The notes: a model not told the origin generated them from the sequence alone. 53,925 bases of DNA from Solobacterium sp. UBA3691 (GCA_002372175.1 DFIS01000011.1:1-53925); one strand, 5' to 3'. Shown: positions 33,673 to 43,522, numbered from the stretch's first letter. Translations and numbers: made by a program.

Positions 33673-34260
33673 CTGTTTCTCAGTTCAGACATCCTGTATA
33701 TCTCATCTGCGATATGCAGTGTACTGTCACGGTGTGATACGAGGATGATCGTCTTATCCTGACGTTCATCCTTTAATGTTTTCAGGATCACGGCTTCATT
33801 CAGGCTGTCCAGACTGCTTGTCGGCTCATCCAGCAGCACAAATGAGGCGTCATGCAGGAAGATACGGGCCAAAGTATGTCTCCAGCTGATCTACGCCCTC
33901 GGTCGTGACCTGAACGATCTCCGAAGTCGGGATCTGTTCGTCGTAGTTCGGACCCAGTCTCTGCAGCTTGCGGTAGATCATCTCTCTCAGCTGCATCCGT
34001 ACGCCCCGTGAAGAGAGATCGCTCATCTGTACGGAGAAACGCACGCTCAGATACCGTATGCATGCGCAGATGCCGAATGTTGCCAGGATCTGCAGCAGTG
34101 TGCCCGGATCAAATGTATGCGCATAAAGATCTGCCAGTAATCCGGCCAGTGTACGCATGAAGAAAAGACTGGCCAGCAGTCCGATCCACTGACCAAATAC
34201 ATTCAGTACGATATACTTCGTACTCCCCTTAACAGCTTTTAATAATCGTTTATCAAACAT
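33669..34260 (-). pseudogene. ABC exporter gene with a large internal deletion
   Basis: The N-terminal 132 residues from the ATG at 34260 are the start of a CydDC-like ABC exporter with several membrane segments, ending in QLETYFGPYLP. In a shifted frame the sequence continues directly with ARIFLHDASFVLLDEPTSSLD, the Walker B and D-loop region of the ATPase, and runs to the normal C-terminus at 33669. The middle of the protein, including the remaining membrane helices, Walker A and signature motif, is gone. At the junction GGCCCGTATCTTCCTGC fits both flanking proteins, in two different frames. Both fragments are too short to be functional. Confidence 0.88.
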
Positions 34261-34325
34261 TTGTATCCTCCGTACCGCTCAGAAAGATAATTATTTTTTT
34301 ATATCTTATCACACATGTTCAGGCA

Positions 34326-35108
34326 TCAGCTGAACACGACATCCAGAGTCATCATCAGGGTAAAGCCAAAAGCCAGAGCCAGCGTACCGATATTGGAATG
34401 CGGAGGTTCGCTCATCTCCGGGATCAGTTCCTCTGTAACAACGTAGATCATCGCCCCTGCCGCAAAGCTCAGGAAATACGGCAGCGCAGGAATGATCAGA
34501 TCAGCCAGCAGGATCGTCATCACCGCTGCCAGAGGTTCCACGGCGCCGGAGAATACGCCGTATGCGAAGGACCTGGAGCGTGACATGCCTTCCGAGTGCA
34601 GAGGCATGGAGATCACGGCACCCTCGGGGAAGTTCTGGATCGCAATACCAATCGCCAGAGTCAGTGCCGCAGCCATCGAGATCAGCCCGTCACCAGCAAG
34701 CACACCGACATAGACAGCACCGACAGCCATGCCCTCGGGAATATTGTGCATTGTGACAGCCAGGACCATCAGGATCGTCTTCTGCAGCTTGGACTTCCTG
34801 CCTTCAGGTTCCGGATCAAAGCGGTGCACATGCGGTACCGTACGGTCCAGAAACAGCAGGAAAAGGATACCCAGCCAGAAACCGATCACGGCCGGGATAA
34901 AGGACCATACGCCCATGCAGGAAGCCTGTTCAAGCGCCGGAATCAGTAAGCTCCATACCGAAGCTGCAATCATCACGCCTGCCGCAAAGCCAAGCAGGAT
35001 ACGCTCGGTATTCCTGCTCAGTTCCTTCTTCATGAAGAAGACACCGGCAGCCCCAAGAGACGTACCGATGAAGGGTATTAACAATCCTTTCAGGATATCC
35101 ATATTCAT
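34326..35108 (-). CDS. ZIP-family metal transporter
   Basis: A 260-residue membrane protein of the ZIP family, which imports zinc, iron or manganese. The conserved metal-site motifs are MHNIPEGMAVG and IQNFPEGAVIS, in helices 4 and 5, and a histidine-rich loop VPHVHRFDPEPEG lies before them. The longer frame from 35156 has no ribosome binding site. The ATG at 35108 has GAGGTGAT three bases upstream of the final spacer, so it is chosen. The promoter has a clear TTGACA and an overlapping DtxR-like palindrome, suggesting repression by metal. It is alone between the ABC remnant and the surface-protein genes. Confidence 0.92.
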   Translation of the reverse strand: MNMDILKGLLIPFIGTSLGAAGVFFMKKELSRNTERILLGFAAGVMIAASVWSLLIPALEQASCMGVWSFIPAVIGFWLGILFLLFLDRTVPHVHRFDPEPEGRKSKLQKTILMVLAVTMHNIPEGMAVGAVYVGVLAGDGLISMAAALTLAIGIAIQNFPEGAVISMPLHSEGMSRSRSFAYGVFSGAVEPLAAVMTILLADLIIPALPYFLSFAAGAMIYVVTEELIPEMSEPPHSNIGTLALAFGFTLMMTLDVVFS

Positions 35109-35123
35109 GTCGATCACCTCATA

Positions 35124-35170
35124 GTTAGTGTAGACTAACCGACTAACATTTGTCAACCGTGACAGTCACG
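35124..35170 (-). promoter_or_regulatory. Promoter and candidate DtxR/MntR operator of the ZIP gene
   Basis: On the minus strand TTGACA (35151-35156), an 18-base spacer and TACACT (35127-35132). The palindrome GTTAGTGTAGACTAAC (35124-35139; one mismatched pair) covers the -10 box, and a further half-site GACTAAC lies at 35141-35147. A second perfect dyad, CGTGACAGTCACG (35158-35170), lies just upstream of the -35. TTAGT-centred dyads resemble DtxR/MntR operators. Confidence 0.6.
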
Positions 35171-35188
35171 CAGGCCGTCATGAGTTTG

Positions 35189-35224
35189 GTGAATTCTTTT
35201 TCACTTGCTTATGTTTCACTAAAA
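35189..35224 (-). repeat. Copy of the ATPase promoter motif
   Basis: GTGAATTCTTTTTCACTT, 7 bases, then TTTCACTAAAA. The same two blocks with the same spacing occur at 43382-43417, just before the AAA ATPase gene. Here no ATPase follows; the ZIP gene does. Confidence 0.7.
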
Positions 35225-35242
35225 ATACTGATGAAACAACAA

Positions 35243-35282
35243 GAAAATGTGCACCGGCCGCACACATGTGTAACCGATGCAC
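35243..35282 (-). terminator. Terminator of the first BspA-like gene
   Basis: GTGCACCGG (35249-35257) with CCGATGCAC (35274-35282), followed on the minus strand by ATTTTCTT. Related stems follow the other two BspA-like genes. Confidence 0.75.
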
Positions 35283-35294
35283 ACTCTTAATTGT

Positions 35295-38200
35295 TTAATT
35301 CAGGAAGCCCAGGATTCCCTTCCACCAAGTTCCGATATTCCTCTGCACGATCTTGAATTTGACAGTCTTTGTGCCGCCGTAGTTACCAATACCCTGGAAG
35401 GTAACAGTAGCTGTTCCCTTCTTCACGTTATTGGTATACCCGGTGATGATGTAATCTGTGCCGTATGTAAGATCCTTCTTGGATACTACCGCCTTGGTTA
35501 TATCTCCTTCTGCAGGATCCAGAGTAATACTTCTTCCTGTATACTCCTGATTCTTAATCTTGAAGGTTCCCTTGGCGATACTTGCGGCTGTGACTCTGTA
35601 CACTGCCGAGACAGTCTCGTTCGTATAGTTACCCTTGCCTGTAACTGTTACACGCACATAGTGATTTGTCTCTACTACATCACTCGCTGTTAATGTACGA
35701 ATCACAGTGCCATTCTCGTCTACTTCTTCGTAGGTATACGTCTTCTCGTAATCCGTACCGGCTTTCAGCTTCTTACCGTCTGTATCTGTCAGTATAGGTG
35801 TGCTCTTGTACTTTCCTGCTTTTGCACTATAGACAACATCAGAAGCAGTGACAGATATTTCTGTGAATGGTTTCAGGTTGATATGGAAAGTCCTTGTGAC
35901 AGAAGGCGTTCCCTTATAGTTACCCTTGAAGGAGATCACTGCTGTGCCTTCCGTATTTGCCTTCGTATTATTACTGTACTTCACTGTATAGTCAGTACCT
36001 TCTGTAAGATCTTCTACAGTTACCTTAGGTTTAGACCCTCCCTTACTGTAGTAAGCATCTGCTACACTAACCATACTCTCCTTCGATGAGGTATCAGGGG
36101 TGATCGTAAAGGTCAGTTTCTTTGTGCCGGTATAGTTATTGATACCTTTGACCGTTACCGTTGCCTTGCCTGCGTTCTTATTCGCTGCATAGCTTACGAT
36201 CTCATAGTCTGTTCCCTCTGTAAGAGGTGTTCCGTTATAGGTCAGCACACTTGTCCCGGCAGAGATCTTGATCTCTTCACCTGTATACGGGTATGACAGA
36301 GACGCTGGCTTTACCTTTTTGTCTGTCAGGGAGATACCGATGATCTTGACGGTGACTGTTCTCTTACCGTAGTATCCCTTGGCTTCATTACCCTGGATAA
36401 CAAAGCTTACCATACCGACATGTGCATAATCTTCCGGCACATTAAGCATGTAGTAGTCTTCGGCTTCTCTTGAGAGTACTGTACTCTTACCGTTCTTTAC
36501 CGTGATCCTGTCAAAGAGATCATTTTCAGGATCTCCTGTCAGTTCTGCATAAGAGATCGGCTTGGAGGTTACAGACAGCTTAGATACAGATACCTGTTCT
36601 TTCGGTGCTACATATACCTTTACTTCTCTTGTGCCGGTAAAGTTGCCCTTCCCTGTGATCGTTACGGTATGTTCACCTGATGTAGTTCTGTCTCCGTAAT
36701 TCTCATAGGAAACCGTATAGTCCGTCTTATTCTTCAGCTTCTTTCCGTTGAAGTACACCACCGGTACAGGTGACAGTGTCTTGCCTGTTGCCTGTACAGA
36801 CAGTTCATCCACGGTGATCCTGTCGTCATACAGGTCTACAGGATCGATACTGAAGTACACTGTCTTCGTTCCTGCATAGTTCCCCTTCTTGTTTGACTTG
36901 ATGATCACCTGAGGGGCTTTCTTCTTGTCTGTCGCTGTGGGATTCTCCGGATCTGCCACATAATACGCCTTGGTGGTGTTCTTGTATGTGACTGTATAGT
37001 CTGTCTTCACCTGCAGCAGCTTGCCTGTGTCATACACGTTCAGTGCAGGTTTGATCGCTGTTCCTGTATACTCATATACATCTTCCAGTCCGCTTACATA
37101 GATGCCTCCCGGATATACGATCACTGTCATCTCCGCAGTAAGGCCTCCGTCAACTGTCGTTACAGTTACCGTCGTTCTGCCTTCCTTGTGTGTCGTGATC
37201 TTTCCGTTCTCATCTACCGTAACGATCGATTCATCATTACTTCTCCAGTTTACTTTCTTAACTGAGGAATCCTCAGGATAGATCACTTCGTGCAGATGTT
37301 CTTCTGCACCGATTCCCAGAACCAGTTCTTTCTCCGCAAGCTCTACGCTCTCGATATGTGTGAACAGGACCACCACTTCTGTACTGACACTGAAGCCACC
37401 ATCTTCCGATGTCGCTGTGATCGTTACAGGACCTTCGCCGACTGCTGTGACTACACCGTTCTCATCTACGATGGCGATATTCTCATCACTCGATATCCAG
37501 ATCAGCTTCTGGTTCGTTGTATTATACGGTTCAAAAGAGATCTGTATACTTCCAGTCTTTCCATATTCGATCTCAGAGACGGTATTCTCTTCATCAACAG
37601 TTATACCCTCGGCCATAACTATTACATGAACTACTGCCGAAGCAGAAACTCTGCCGTCTTCTGAAGTGGCAGTGATGATTGCTGTGCCGCCTTCTACTGC
37701 CGTAACCCTACCATTGCTATCTACAGCTGCCACAGATTCATCACTTGATGACCAGAGAACTGTCTTATTGGTGGCATCATTAGGTAAAATTGTTGCACTC
37801 AATTCTGCACTATTACCTTTTACAATATCCAGTTTTTGATCAGACAGCTGTATCTCTCCAGCCAGTACGATTCCCTGAATATCCACTGTAGCGAATACTC
37901 CGGTATCTTTTGTTGTTACAGTAATTTGAGCAACTCCGTTTCCTCTGCCTGTGATCTTACCATTACTGTCAACAGAAACGATGCCAGGATTATTACTTGA
38001 CCAGATGACTTCTTTATTCGTCGTGTTTTCAGGCAGCACCATAACTTCAAGCTGCGCTGTTTCTCCACAAATCACTTCCAATACATCGGATACGATTGAT
38101 ACAAATTCTGACAGTACAACAACTTTTACCTCACATTTCGCTGTATATCCACCGTCTTCTGATAAAACGGTAATAATAGTTGTCCCGCCTTCTACAGCAG

Positions 38201-41200
38201 TCACCACACCGTTCTCATCCACGGTAGCTACGCTCTCGTCACCAGAAGACCATATGACATTTTTATTTGAAGTGTTTTCAGGAGTAAAGACAAATGACAA
38301 TTGTTCAGACTGTCCTTTAACTATTTCAAGATTGTTATTTGTCAATGCAATTCCTGCAGCAGGAACGATTGCTTGTATTTCAATTGATCCAGAAACGTTG
38401 CCATCTACCGTTGTTGCAGTAATAATAGCAGTTCCATTTCCTTTGCCGGTAACAATCCCGTTGGCATCAACTGTAACGATATTCTCATCACTACTGCTCC
38501 AAGTCACAGAAGGATTTGTTGTATTTGCCGGCTGCACTTCTGCGTTCAAATGGATTGTTTCATTCAGAGATACACTTTGGTAATCTGCTGTAACAACAAC
38601 ACTATTCGGGTGTACGGCATAAGCTGTCACAACGCATCGAGCACTGAATCCGCCATCTTCCGCTACAGCAGATATGATTGCCGTTCCTTCACTTACTGTG
38701 GTGACAAGCCCCGTTGAGTCTACCGTTGCCACACTATTATTGCTGGAAGACCAGTTGACATTCTTATTAGATGTATTCGACGGGGAGAACACAGGAACTA
38801 ATTGTGCAGTATCTCGAATAGGCAATTCAAGACTGGTATCTGACAGGCTTAACCCGGCAGCATGTTGCAGCACTGTTAATTCAAATGAATCCGTGAAGCC
38901 TCCATCGTCTGCTGTAACAGTAATGGTTGTAGTGCCTGCTTTTAATGCGGTAATCAGCCCGTTTTCATCAATTGTTGCAACATCAGAATTACTTGAAAAC
39001 CATGTCACATCTTTCAATAACGCATTGATAGGACTTACAGTGGCGGTAAGTTGTTGCATTTCTCCGGTATACATTGAAGGTTGTCCGGGATTTATACTCA
39101 CACTTTCCACATGGATCACTGTAACATTAACTGTTATACTTGCAGACTGATCACCATACATTACAGAAACATTAATCGTAGTACTTCCTTCTGAAATGCC
39201 TGTAACATTGCCCTGCTCATCAACTGTTGCAATAGATTCGTCCTCACTTGTCCAGACAAGTCTACTTGGATCTATGGTTTCCGGAATACTCGAATAATGT
39301 ATTTGTGTAGTTTGGGAAACTGGTATATTAATCGAGTTTCCCTCTAAAACAGATAGTGATTCTATAGGTGATCTAAAAATAATATTTGCCGACAAAAGAG
39401 AATCATTATAATTCTTAATGGTAATCTGATTCCATTCATCTTGAGAGCCGTAAAAATAGACCTTCATATTATCGGCACAATATCGAAATGTACCTAAATC
39501 TATTTCTTTTACACTATTACTTACATGTACTTCCGTGAGATTACTGCAGTTAAGAAAAGCATAAGAACCTATCGTTTCCGAGACAATAAGACCAACTCTT
39601 GTTAAATTTGCAAAATCTTCAAAACTATTGGCATTTATATTATTTAATTCTTTTAAATCTACAATTTCTAAAGAAGAACAGTCCTGTAGAGAAGAAGCCT
39701 CAACACAAATTGATTGTCCTTCCAATCGTGTGATACTTGAACATCCCGAAAAAACACTAGCACCAATATATGTAACACTAGTTGGAATTACGATATCAGT
39801 TAATTTACTACAATTTTCAAAAGCAGAAGATTCTATTGTTTTAACACTATTAGGCAGGGAAATGCTTGTAAGATTGCTGCAGTTATAAAATGTGCGATAG
39901 GCTATCTTTGTGACACCGTATGGAATCTCAATTTTTGTTAGACCAGTGCAGTTAGAAAACGCTTGACTTCCTATACTTGTTACAGTATTAGGGATATTAA
40001 CAGCATTGAGACTGGTGCAACCATCAAAAGCTTCTCCCTCGATAGTTATTACGCTTTCAGGAATCACAACTCCAGAAAGATTTGAGCAACCATCAAAAGC
40101 ACCATATCCAATATGTGTTAACCCTTCAGGTAAAATGATGCTTTTAAGATTAGTACAATCGCTGAACGCCCTTCCAACAATCTCTTTTACACAAGGAGGA
40201 ATAACTATTTCTTCCGCATAACTAAATAAATATGTGGTGTAAATTGTTGTATCTTCATCATAATAATTATAAACATCTGTTAGTTCTTGATCAAATTCAA
40301 TCTCGACATTTGCATCACTCCCTATGGGTCCAATTGTTTTCAACTTAGAACATCCGTAAAAAGCGTGGTCTCCGATGCTACTGATACTATTTGGGATTAT
40401 ACAATTAATCAGATTAATGCAATTTTGGAATGCACAGTTGCCAATGCTCGTAACACTATTTGGAATCTCAACCTCAGTAAGGCTCGTGCAATCTTCAAAT
40501 GCAGAGTTTTTAATACTTGTCACACTATTCGGAATAGTTATACTGGTAAGATTGCTACACGACTTAAATGTATTCTCTTCTATAGTTGAAATACTATCAG
40601 GAATCATAATACTCATTAGATTGATGCATCCATTAAATGCATCATTTCCAATTTTGATTATTCTATCTGGAATTATTACGTTTGAAAGACTTGTGCATCC
40701 ACAAAACGCAAAGTTTCCGATTTTTGTAACATTTGATGGAATAGTAAGATCTTGGAGTTTGCTTCCATTAACATAAAGCGTTTTTGCATAATAAAGAGGA
40801 TTTGAATACAAGTTTTCAAAATCAATTTGCAACCATTTTGAAATATCTTCAATATATACTCCTTGTAAAGCTGTACAATAATAGAATGCTGAAATCTCTA
40901 TGTTTTTCACACTCCTGGGAATTGTAATGCTAGTAAGATTGGTGCAGCGGTAAAACGCATATTTTGCAATAGTAGTAACACCATCCGGTATTTCTATTGA
41001 TTCGAGATAATCAAAAAGACCTCCCGAACTATTATAAATGTCGCCAGTACCAGTTAAATAACAAGCATTATAAGTCAAATCGATAGTATCACTAAACTCA
41101 ATCTGTATATTAGCATCACTTCCGATTGGCCCAGCTTTATTTAGACCCCTACAGTACTCAAACGCCCGCGTTGCTATATATGTAACACTTTTGGGGACTG

Positions 41201-41873
41201 TAATACTCCTTAGTCTTGTGCAATAAGAAAACGCAAGTTTTTCTATTCTTTCAACACTATTAGGAATAATAACGCTAGTTAAAGTGCTGTTATTCTGAAA
41301 TACTCGCTCCCCTATGCTTGTTACAGGATATCCATCTATTTCTGATGGAATCTCCACATCTGTATCACTTCCTGTATATTTGGTGATTTTTACCGTATTA
41401 TTGCTTATTGTGTACGTAAAATCACTCGCAGGTGTTGCATATTCTTTACTGCTTTCTTCCTCTTCTTCAGCAGTGATTTCTTCACTACTCTCTTCTTCTG
41501 TTGCTTCTTCCTGATTCTCTTCAAGTTCTGTATTAATTACTTCCGCAGGTTCTTCTGTGATCTCTGTCTCCGGTTCAGGTATTACTTCTGTACCTTCCTG
41601 TCCTTCTTCACCTGTCTCTTCCTCTGCAGGGTCTTTTTCTTCTTCCGGTGCAGTCTCTGCTTCCGGTTCTGTTTCTTCCTGCTCCTGTGTGACTTCTTCC
41701 GCCACTTCAAGTGCCTCTTCTGCAGATTCCTCTTCCTGTATCACTTCTGTTACCGGTTCTTCTGTGGCTTCAGGAATCTCTTCTCCTTCCGCATAGATCG
41801 GTGTTACCAGATTATTGAAGCACATGAAAAAGGCCGTGATTATAGACAGTAAACGATTTGTACTTTTATACAT
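35295..41873 (-). CDS. BspA-like LRR and Ig-repeat secreted giant protein (first)
   Basis: A 2192-residue secreted protein. A signal peptide (cleavage likely after A28 in TPIYAEGE) is followed by an acidic Glu/Thr/Pro-rich stretch (to about 150), then a long array of BspA-type LRR_5 repeats (about 150-830), then nine Big_2-like Ig domains of about 84 residues (about 836-1588), then a run of MBG-like repeats (about 1588-2192) with the pattern NYTGTKKLTFTI. It ends in RNIGTWWKGILGFLN. No LPXTG is present. The start is fixed by GGAGG before the ATG. BspA-type proteins bind host matrix or other bacteria. The LRR part is visibly AT-richer than the Ig and tail parts. Confidence 0.92.
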   Translation of the reverse strand: MYKSTNRLLSIITAFFMCFNNLVTPIYAEGEEIPEATEEPVTEVIQEEESAEEALEVAEEVTQEQEETEPEAETAPEEEKDPAEEETGEEGQEGTEVIPEPETEITEEPAEVINTELEENQEEATEEESSEEITAEEEEESSKEYATPASDFTYTISNNTVKITKYTGSDTDVEIPSEIDGYPVTSIGERVFQNNSTLTSVIIPNSVERIEKLAFSYCTRLRSITVPKSVTYIATRAFEYCRGLNKAGPIGSDANIQIEFSDTIDLTYNACYLTGTGDIYNSSGGLFDYLESIEIPDGVTTIAKYAFYRCTNLTSITIPRSVKNIEISAFYYCTALQGVYIEDISKWLQIDFENLYSNPLYYAKTLYVNGSKLQDLTIPSNVTKIGNFAFCGCTSLSNVIIPDRIIKIGNDAFNGCINLMSIMIPDSISTIEENTFKSCSNLTSITIPNSVTSIKNSAFEDCTSLTEVEIPNSVTSIGNCAFQNCINLINCIIPNSISSIGDHAFYGCSKLKTIGPIGSDANVEIEFDQELTDVYNYYDEDTTIYTTYLFSYAEEIVIPPCVKEIVGRAFSDCTNLKSIILPEGLTHIGYGAFDGCSNLSGVVIPESVITIEGEAFDGCTSLNAVNIPNTVTSIGSQAFSNCTGLTKIEIPYGVTKIAYRTFYNCSNLTSISLPNSVKTIESSAFENCSKLTDIVIPTSVTYIGASVFSGCSSITRLEGQSICVEASSLQDCSSLEIVDLKELNNINANSFEDFANLTRVGLIVSETIGSYAFLNCSNLTEVHVSNSVKEIDLGTFRYCADNMKVYFYGSQDEWNQITIKNYNDSLLSANIIFRSPIESLSVLEGNSINIPVSQTTQIHYSSIPETIDPSRLVWTSEDESIATVDEQGNVTGISEGSTTINVSVMYGDQSASITVNVTVIHVESVSINPGQPSMYTGEMQQLTATVSPINALLKDVTWFSSNSDVATIDENGLITALKAGTTTITVTADDGGFTDSFELTVLQHAAGLSLSDTSLELPIRDTAQLVPVFSPSNTSNKNVNWSSSNNSVATVDSTGLVTTVSEGTAIISAVAEDGGFSARCVVTAYAVHPNSVVVTADYQSVSLNETIHLNAEVQPANTTNPSVTWSSSDENIVTVDANGIVTGKGNGTAIITATTVDGNVSGSIEIQAIVPAAGIALTNNNLEIVKGQSEQLSFVFTPENTSNKNVIWSSGDESVATVDENGVVTAVEGGTTIITVLSEDGGYTAKCEVKVVVLSEFVSIVSDVLEVICGETAQLEVMVLPENTTNKEVIWSSNNPGIVSVDSNGKITGRGNGVAQITVTTKDTGVFATVDIQGIVLAGEIQLSDQKLDIVKGNSAELSATILPNDATNKTVLWSSSDESVAAVDSNGRVTAVEGGTAIITATSEDGRVSASAVVHVIVMAEGITVDEENTVSEIEYGKTGSIQISFEPYNTTNQKLIWISSDENIAIVDENGVVTAVGEGPVTITATSEDGGFSVSTEVVVLFTHIESVELAEKELVLGIGAEEHLHEVIYPEDSSVKKVNWRSNDESIVTVDENGKITTHKEGRTTVTVTTVDGGLTAEMTVIVYPGGIYVSGLEDVYEYTGTAIKPALNVYDTGKLLQVKTDYTVTYKNTTKAYYVADPENPTATDKKKAPQVIIKSNKKGNYAGTKTVYFSIDPVDLYDDRITVDELSVQATGKTLSPVPVVYFNGKKLKNKTDYTVSYENYGDRTTSGEHTVTITGKGNFTGTREVKVYVAPKEQVSVSKLSVTSKPISYAELTGDPENDLFDRITVKNGKSTVLSREAEDYYMLNVPEDYAHVGMVSFVIQGNEAKGYYGKRTVTVKIIGISLTDKKVKPASLSYPYTGEEIKISAGTSVLTYNGTPLTEGTDYEIVSYAANKNAGKATVTVKGINNYTGTKKLTFTITPDTSSKESMVSVADAYYSKGGSKPKVTVEDLTEGTDYTVKYSNNTKANTEGTAVISFKGNYKGTPSVTRTFHINLKPFTEISVTASDVVYSAKAGKYKSTPILTDTDGKKLKAGTDYEKTYTYEEVDENGTVIRTLTASDVVETNHYVRVTVTGKGNYTNETVSAVYRVTAASIAKGTFKIKNQEYTGRSITLDPAEGDITKAVVSKKDLTYGTDYIITGYTNNVKKGTATVTFQGIGNYGGTKTVKFKIVQRNIGTWWKGILGFLN

Positions 41874-41989
41874 AATTAACCTCCGCCAGTTGATTATCTG
41901 AATTATCTGTATTTATAAAACCCGTATATATATTAGCATATGTGCTTGTTCGTTTGTTCACTTTAATAAGGGCAGTTTGTGTATATCAC

Positions 41990-43366
41990 CTATATCCATT
42001 CCCGGTACATATCTTCAGCAGTGATCAGATCATACTTTTCATCACTGAATGCAAACCCTGATGAACAGATAAACCCGATCTTCTCTATGCCGAATTCCTC
42101 TGCCAGTCTTCTGACCTCTTTCTCTTCTTCTCTGCAGGTATTCAGATCAAGAGGATTCCTGTGGTATTTCACTTCATAGAATGAGTATGTATCTTTATGT
42201 TTCAGCACACAATCAAACTCACCGTTTACATGCTTAACCGGATCATCATACCAGTATGTACCGATATCGTATATTCCGCTTTTCTTTCCGTTCTTTACGA
42301 TCCTCTGGAAGTATTCTCTTGCGATCTCTTCGAACCGGTGACTGATAAATGTATCCAGAGAAGGGAGTATATACAGGTCATAGAAGGCTTCCTCTCCGAT
42401 CATTCTTAAAGTATCTTTTCCGGCATAAACATACGTATAGTAAAACCTGACCAGATTATCAGTGATCTCATAGAATATCTTTCTCCGGTCATCCCTTCTG
42501 TTTATCGGCGCTGTACGCTGAATAACATCCATCTGGATCAGGTTTTTCAGCTGCTTATCCAGGGTTCCGGCGCCTGTTATACCGGTCTCTTCAGCAATCT
42601 CACTGTACTTCTTCTTACTGTTAGATAATGCCGTAAGGATACGGTGAGAAGGGCCGGTCTTGGACAGTTCAGATAACAGAATATTCTCCAGATAGGAACG
42701 CACAGCACTGTTTGGATTCAGAATCTGTTCACAGATATTTGTCCGCAGATCCTGCCTTGGATCCAACATCGCATTCACAAAAGAGTTTCCCCCGAATATA
42801 CTGTAGAACTCGATCTTTTCTCTTACATTCTTCTGTGGATAGAACTGTGAGGACACATAATAATCAAAAGCTCTCAGATGAAGTACAAGTGAGAATCTTC
42901 CGAACAGAGGATTCTCTCTCTCCAGCAATTCCTGCATGATACTGACAAAAGAACCGATCAGCACAAGACGGATATTCGCCCCCATACTGTCGATAATACT
43001 CCGGAACACCGAATCAACATATCGATTCTCACGTGATCCCTTCAGATAAGAGTATTCATCCAGAACAACAACGGTCTGTTCACCGGTACCGGACAGATAA
43101 TCAAAAGCATCCTGAAATGATGAAAAAGAGAGATAGGGATTCTCAAACTCACGCCGTATACGTACAGTGAACTGCTGCAGATTCTCCGCATAATCTCCAT
43201 CCAGACATTCATAGTAGATCTTCTTGCAGGAAAGTGTCTTCAGTACTTCCGTGATCAGGTAACTCTTTCCTACACGTCTTTTACCGTAGATAAGAACAGC
43301 AGCTTTTTTATCCGCAGTTAAAACCTTCTGCAGCTCATTGATTTCTTTCTCTCTTCCGACAAACAT
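41990..43366 (-). CDS. AAA ATPase with C-terminal DUF234-type nuclease-like domain
   Basis: A 458-residue ATPase of the archaeal-ATPase/DUF234 group. Walker A is G28-KRRVG-K34-S35; Walker B is VVVLDEYSYL with D103-E104. A winged-helix segment lies at about 250-290, and the C-terminus has a PD-(D/E)xK-like core (GEFDCVLKHKDTYSFYEVKY). The role of such proteins is unsettled; most resemble orphan or mobile-element-linked ATPases. AAAGAGG precedes the ATG. It sits in the same direction between two giant surface-protein genes, with a repeat-rich promoter motif that also occurs at 35189. No toxin or nuclease partner is next to it. Confidence 0.88.
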   Translation of the reverse strand: MFVGREKEINELQKVLTADKKAAVLIYGKRRVGKSYLITEVLKTLSCKKIYYECLDGDYAENLQQFTVRIRREFENPYLSFSSFQDAFDYLSGTGEQTVVVLDEYSYLKGSRENRYVDSVFRSIIDSMGANIRLVLIGSFVSIMQELLERENPLFGRFSLVLHLRAFDYYVSSQFYPQKNVREKIEFYSIFGGNSFVNAMLDPRQDLRTNICEQILNPNSAVRSYLENILLSELSKTGPSHRILTALSNSKKKYSEIAEETGITGAGTLDKQLKNLIQMDVIQRTAPINRRDDRRKIFYEITDNLVRFYYTYVYAGKDTLRMIGEEAFYDLYILPSLDTFISHRFEEIAREYFQRIVKNGKKSGIYDIGTYWYDDPVKHVNGEFDCVLKHKDTYSFYEVKYHRNPLDLNTCREEEKEVRRLAEEFGIEKIGFICSSGFAFSDEKYDLITAEDMYREWI

Positions 43367-43381
43367 AAGCAGTCCTCTTTA

Positions 43382-43417
43382 GTGAATTCTTTTTCACTTT
43401 ATTTCTTTTCACTAAAA
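43382..43417 (-). repeat. Promoter-proximal repeat of the AAA ATPase gene
   Basis: GTGAATTCTTTTTCACTT, 7 bases, TTTCACTAAAA, ending 16 bases before the ATPase ATG. Within it GTGAA and TTCAC form a dyad, and TTTCACT is repeated directly. It is duplicated at 35189-35224. Confidence 0.7.
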
Positions 43418-43470
43418 TTATATCAGCTTATGCTGTACTGTTCAAACTCTAGCAAGATACCTGAGCAAAA

Positions 43471-43511
43471 GAAAAGTGTGCATCGATTACATCTATGTGT
43501 AACCGATGCAC
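43471..43511 (-). terminator. Terminator of the second BspA-like gene
   Basis: GTGCATCG (43478-43485) with CGATGCAC (43504-43511), plus an inner TTACA/TGTAA arm. On the minus strand CACTTTTC follows. Confidence 0.75.
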
Positions 43512-43522
43512 ATCTTTACTGT

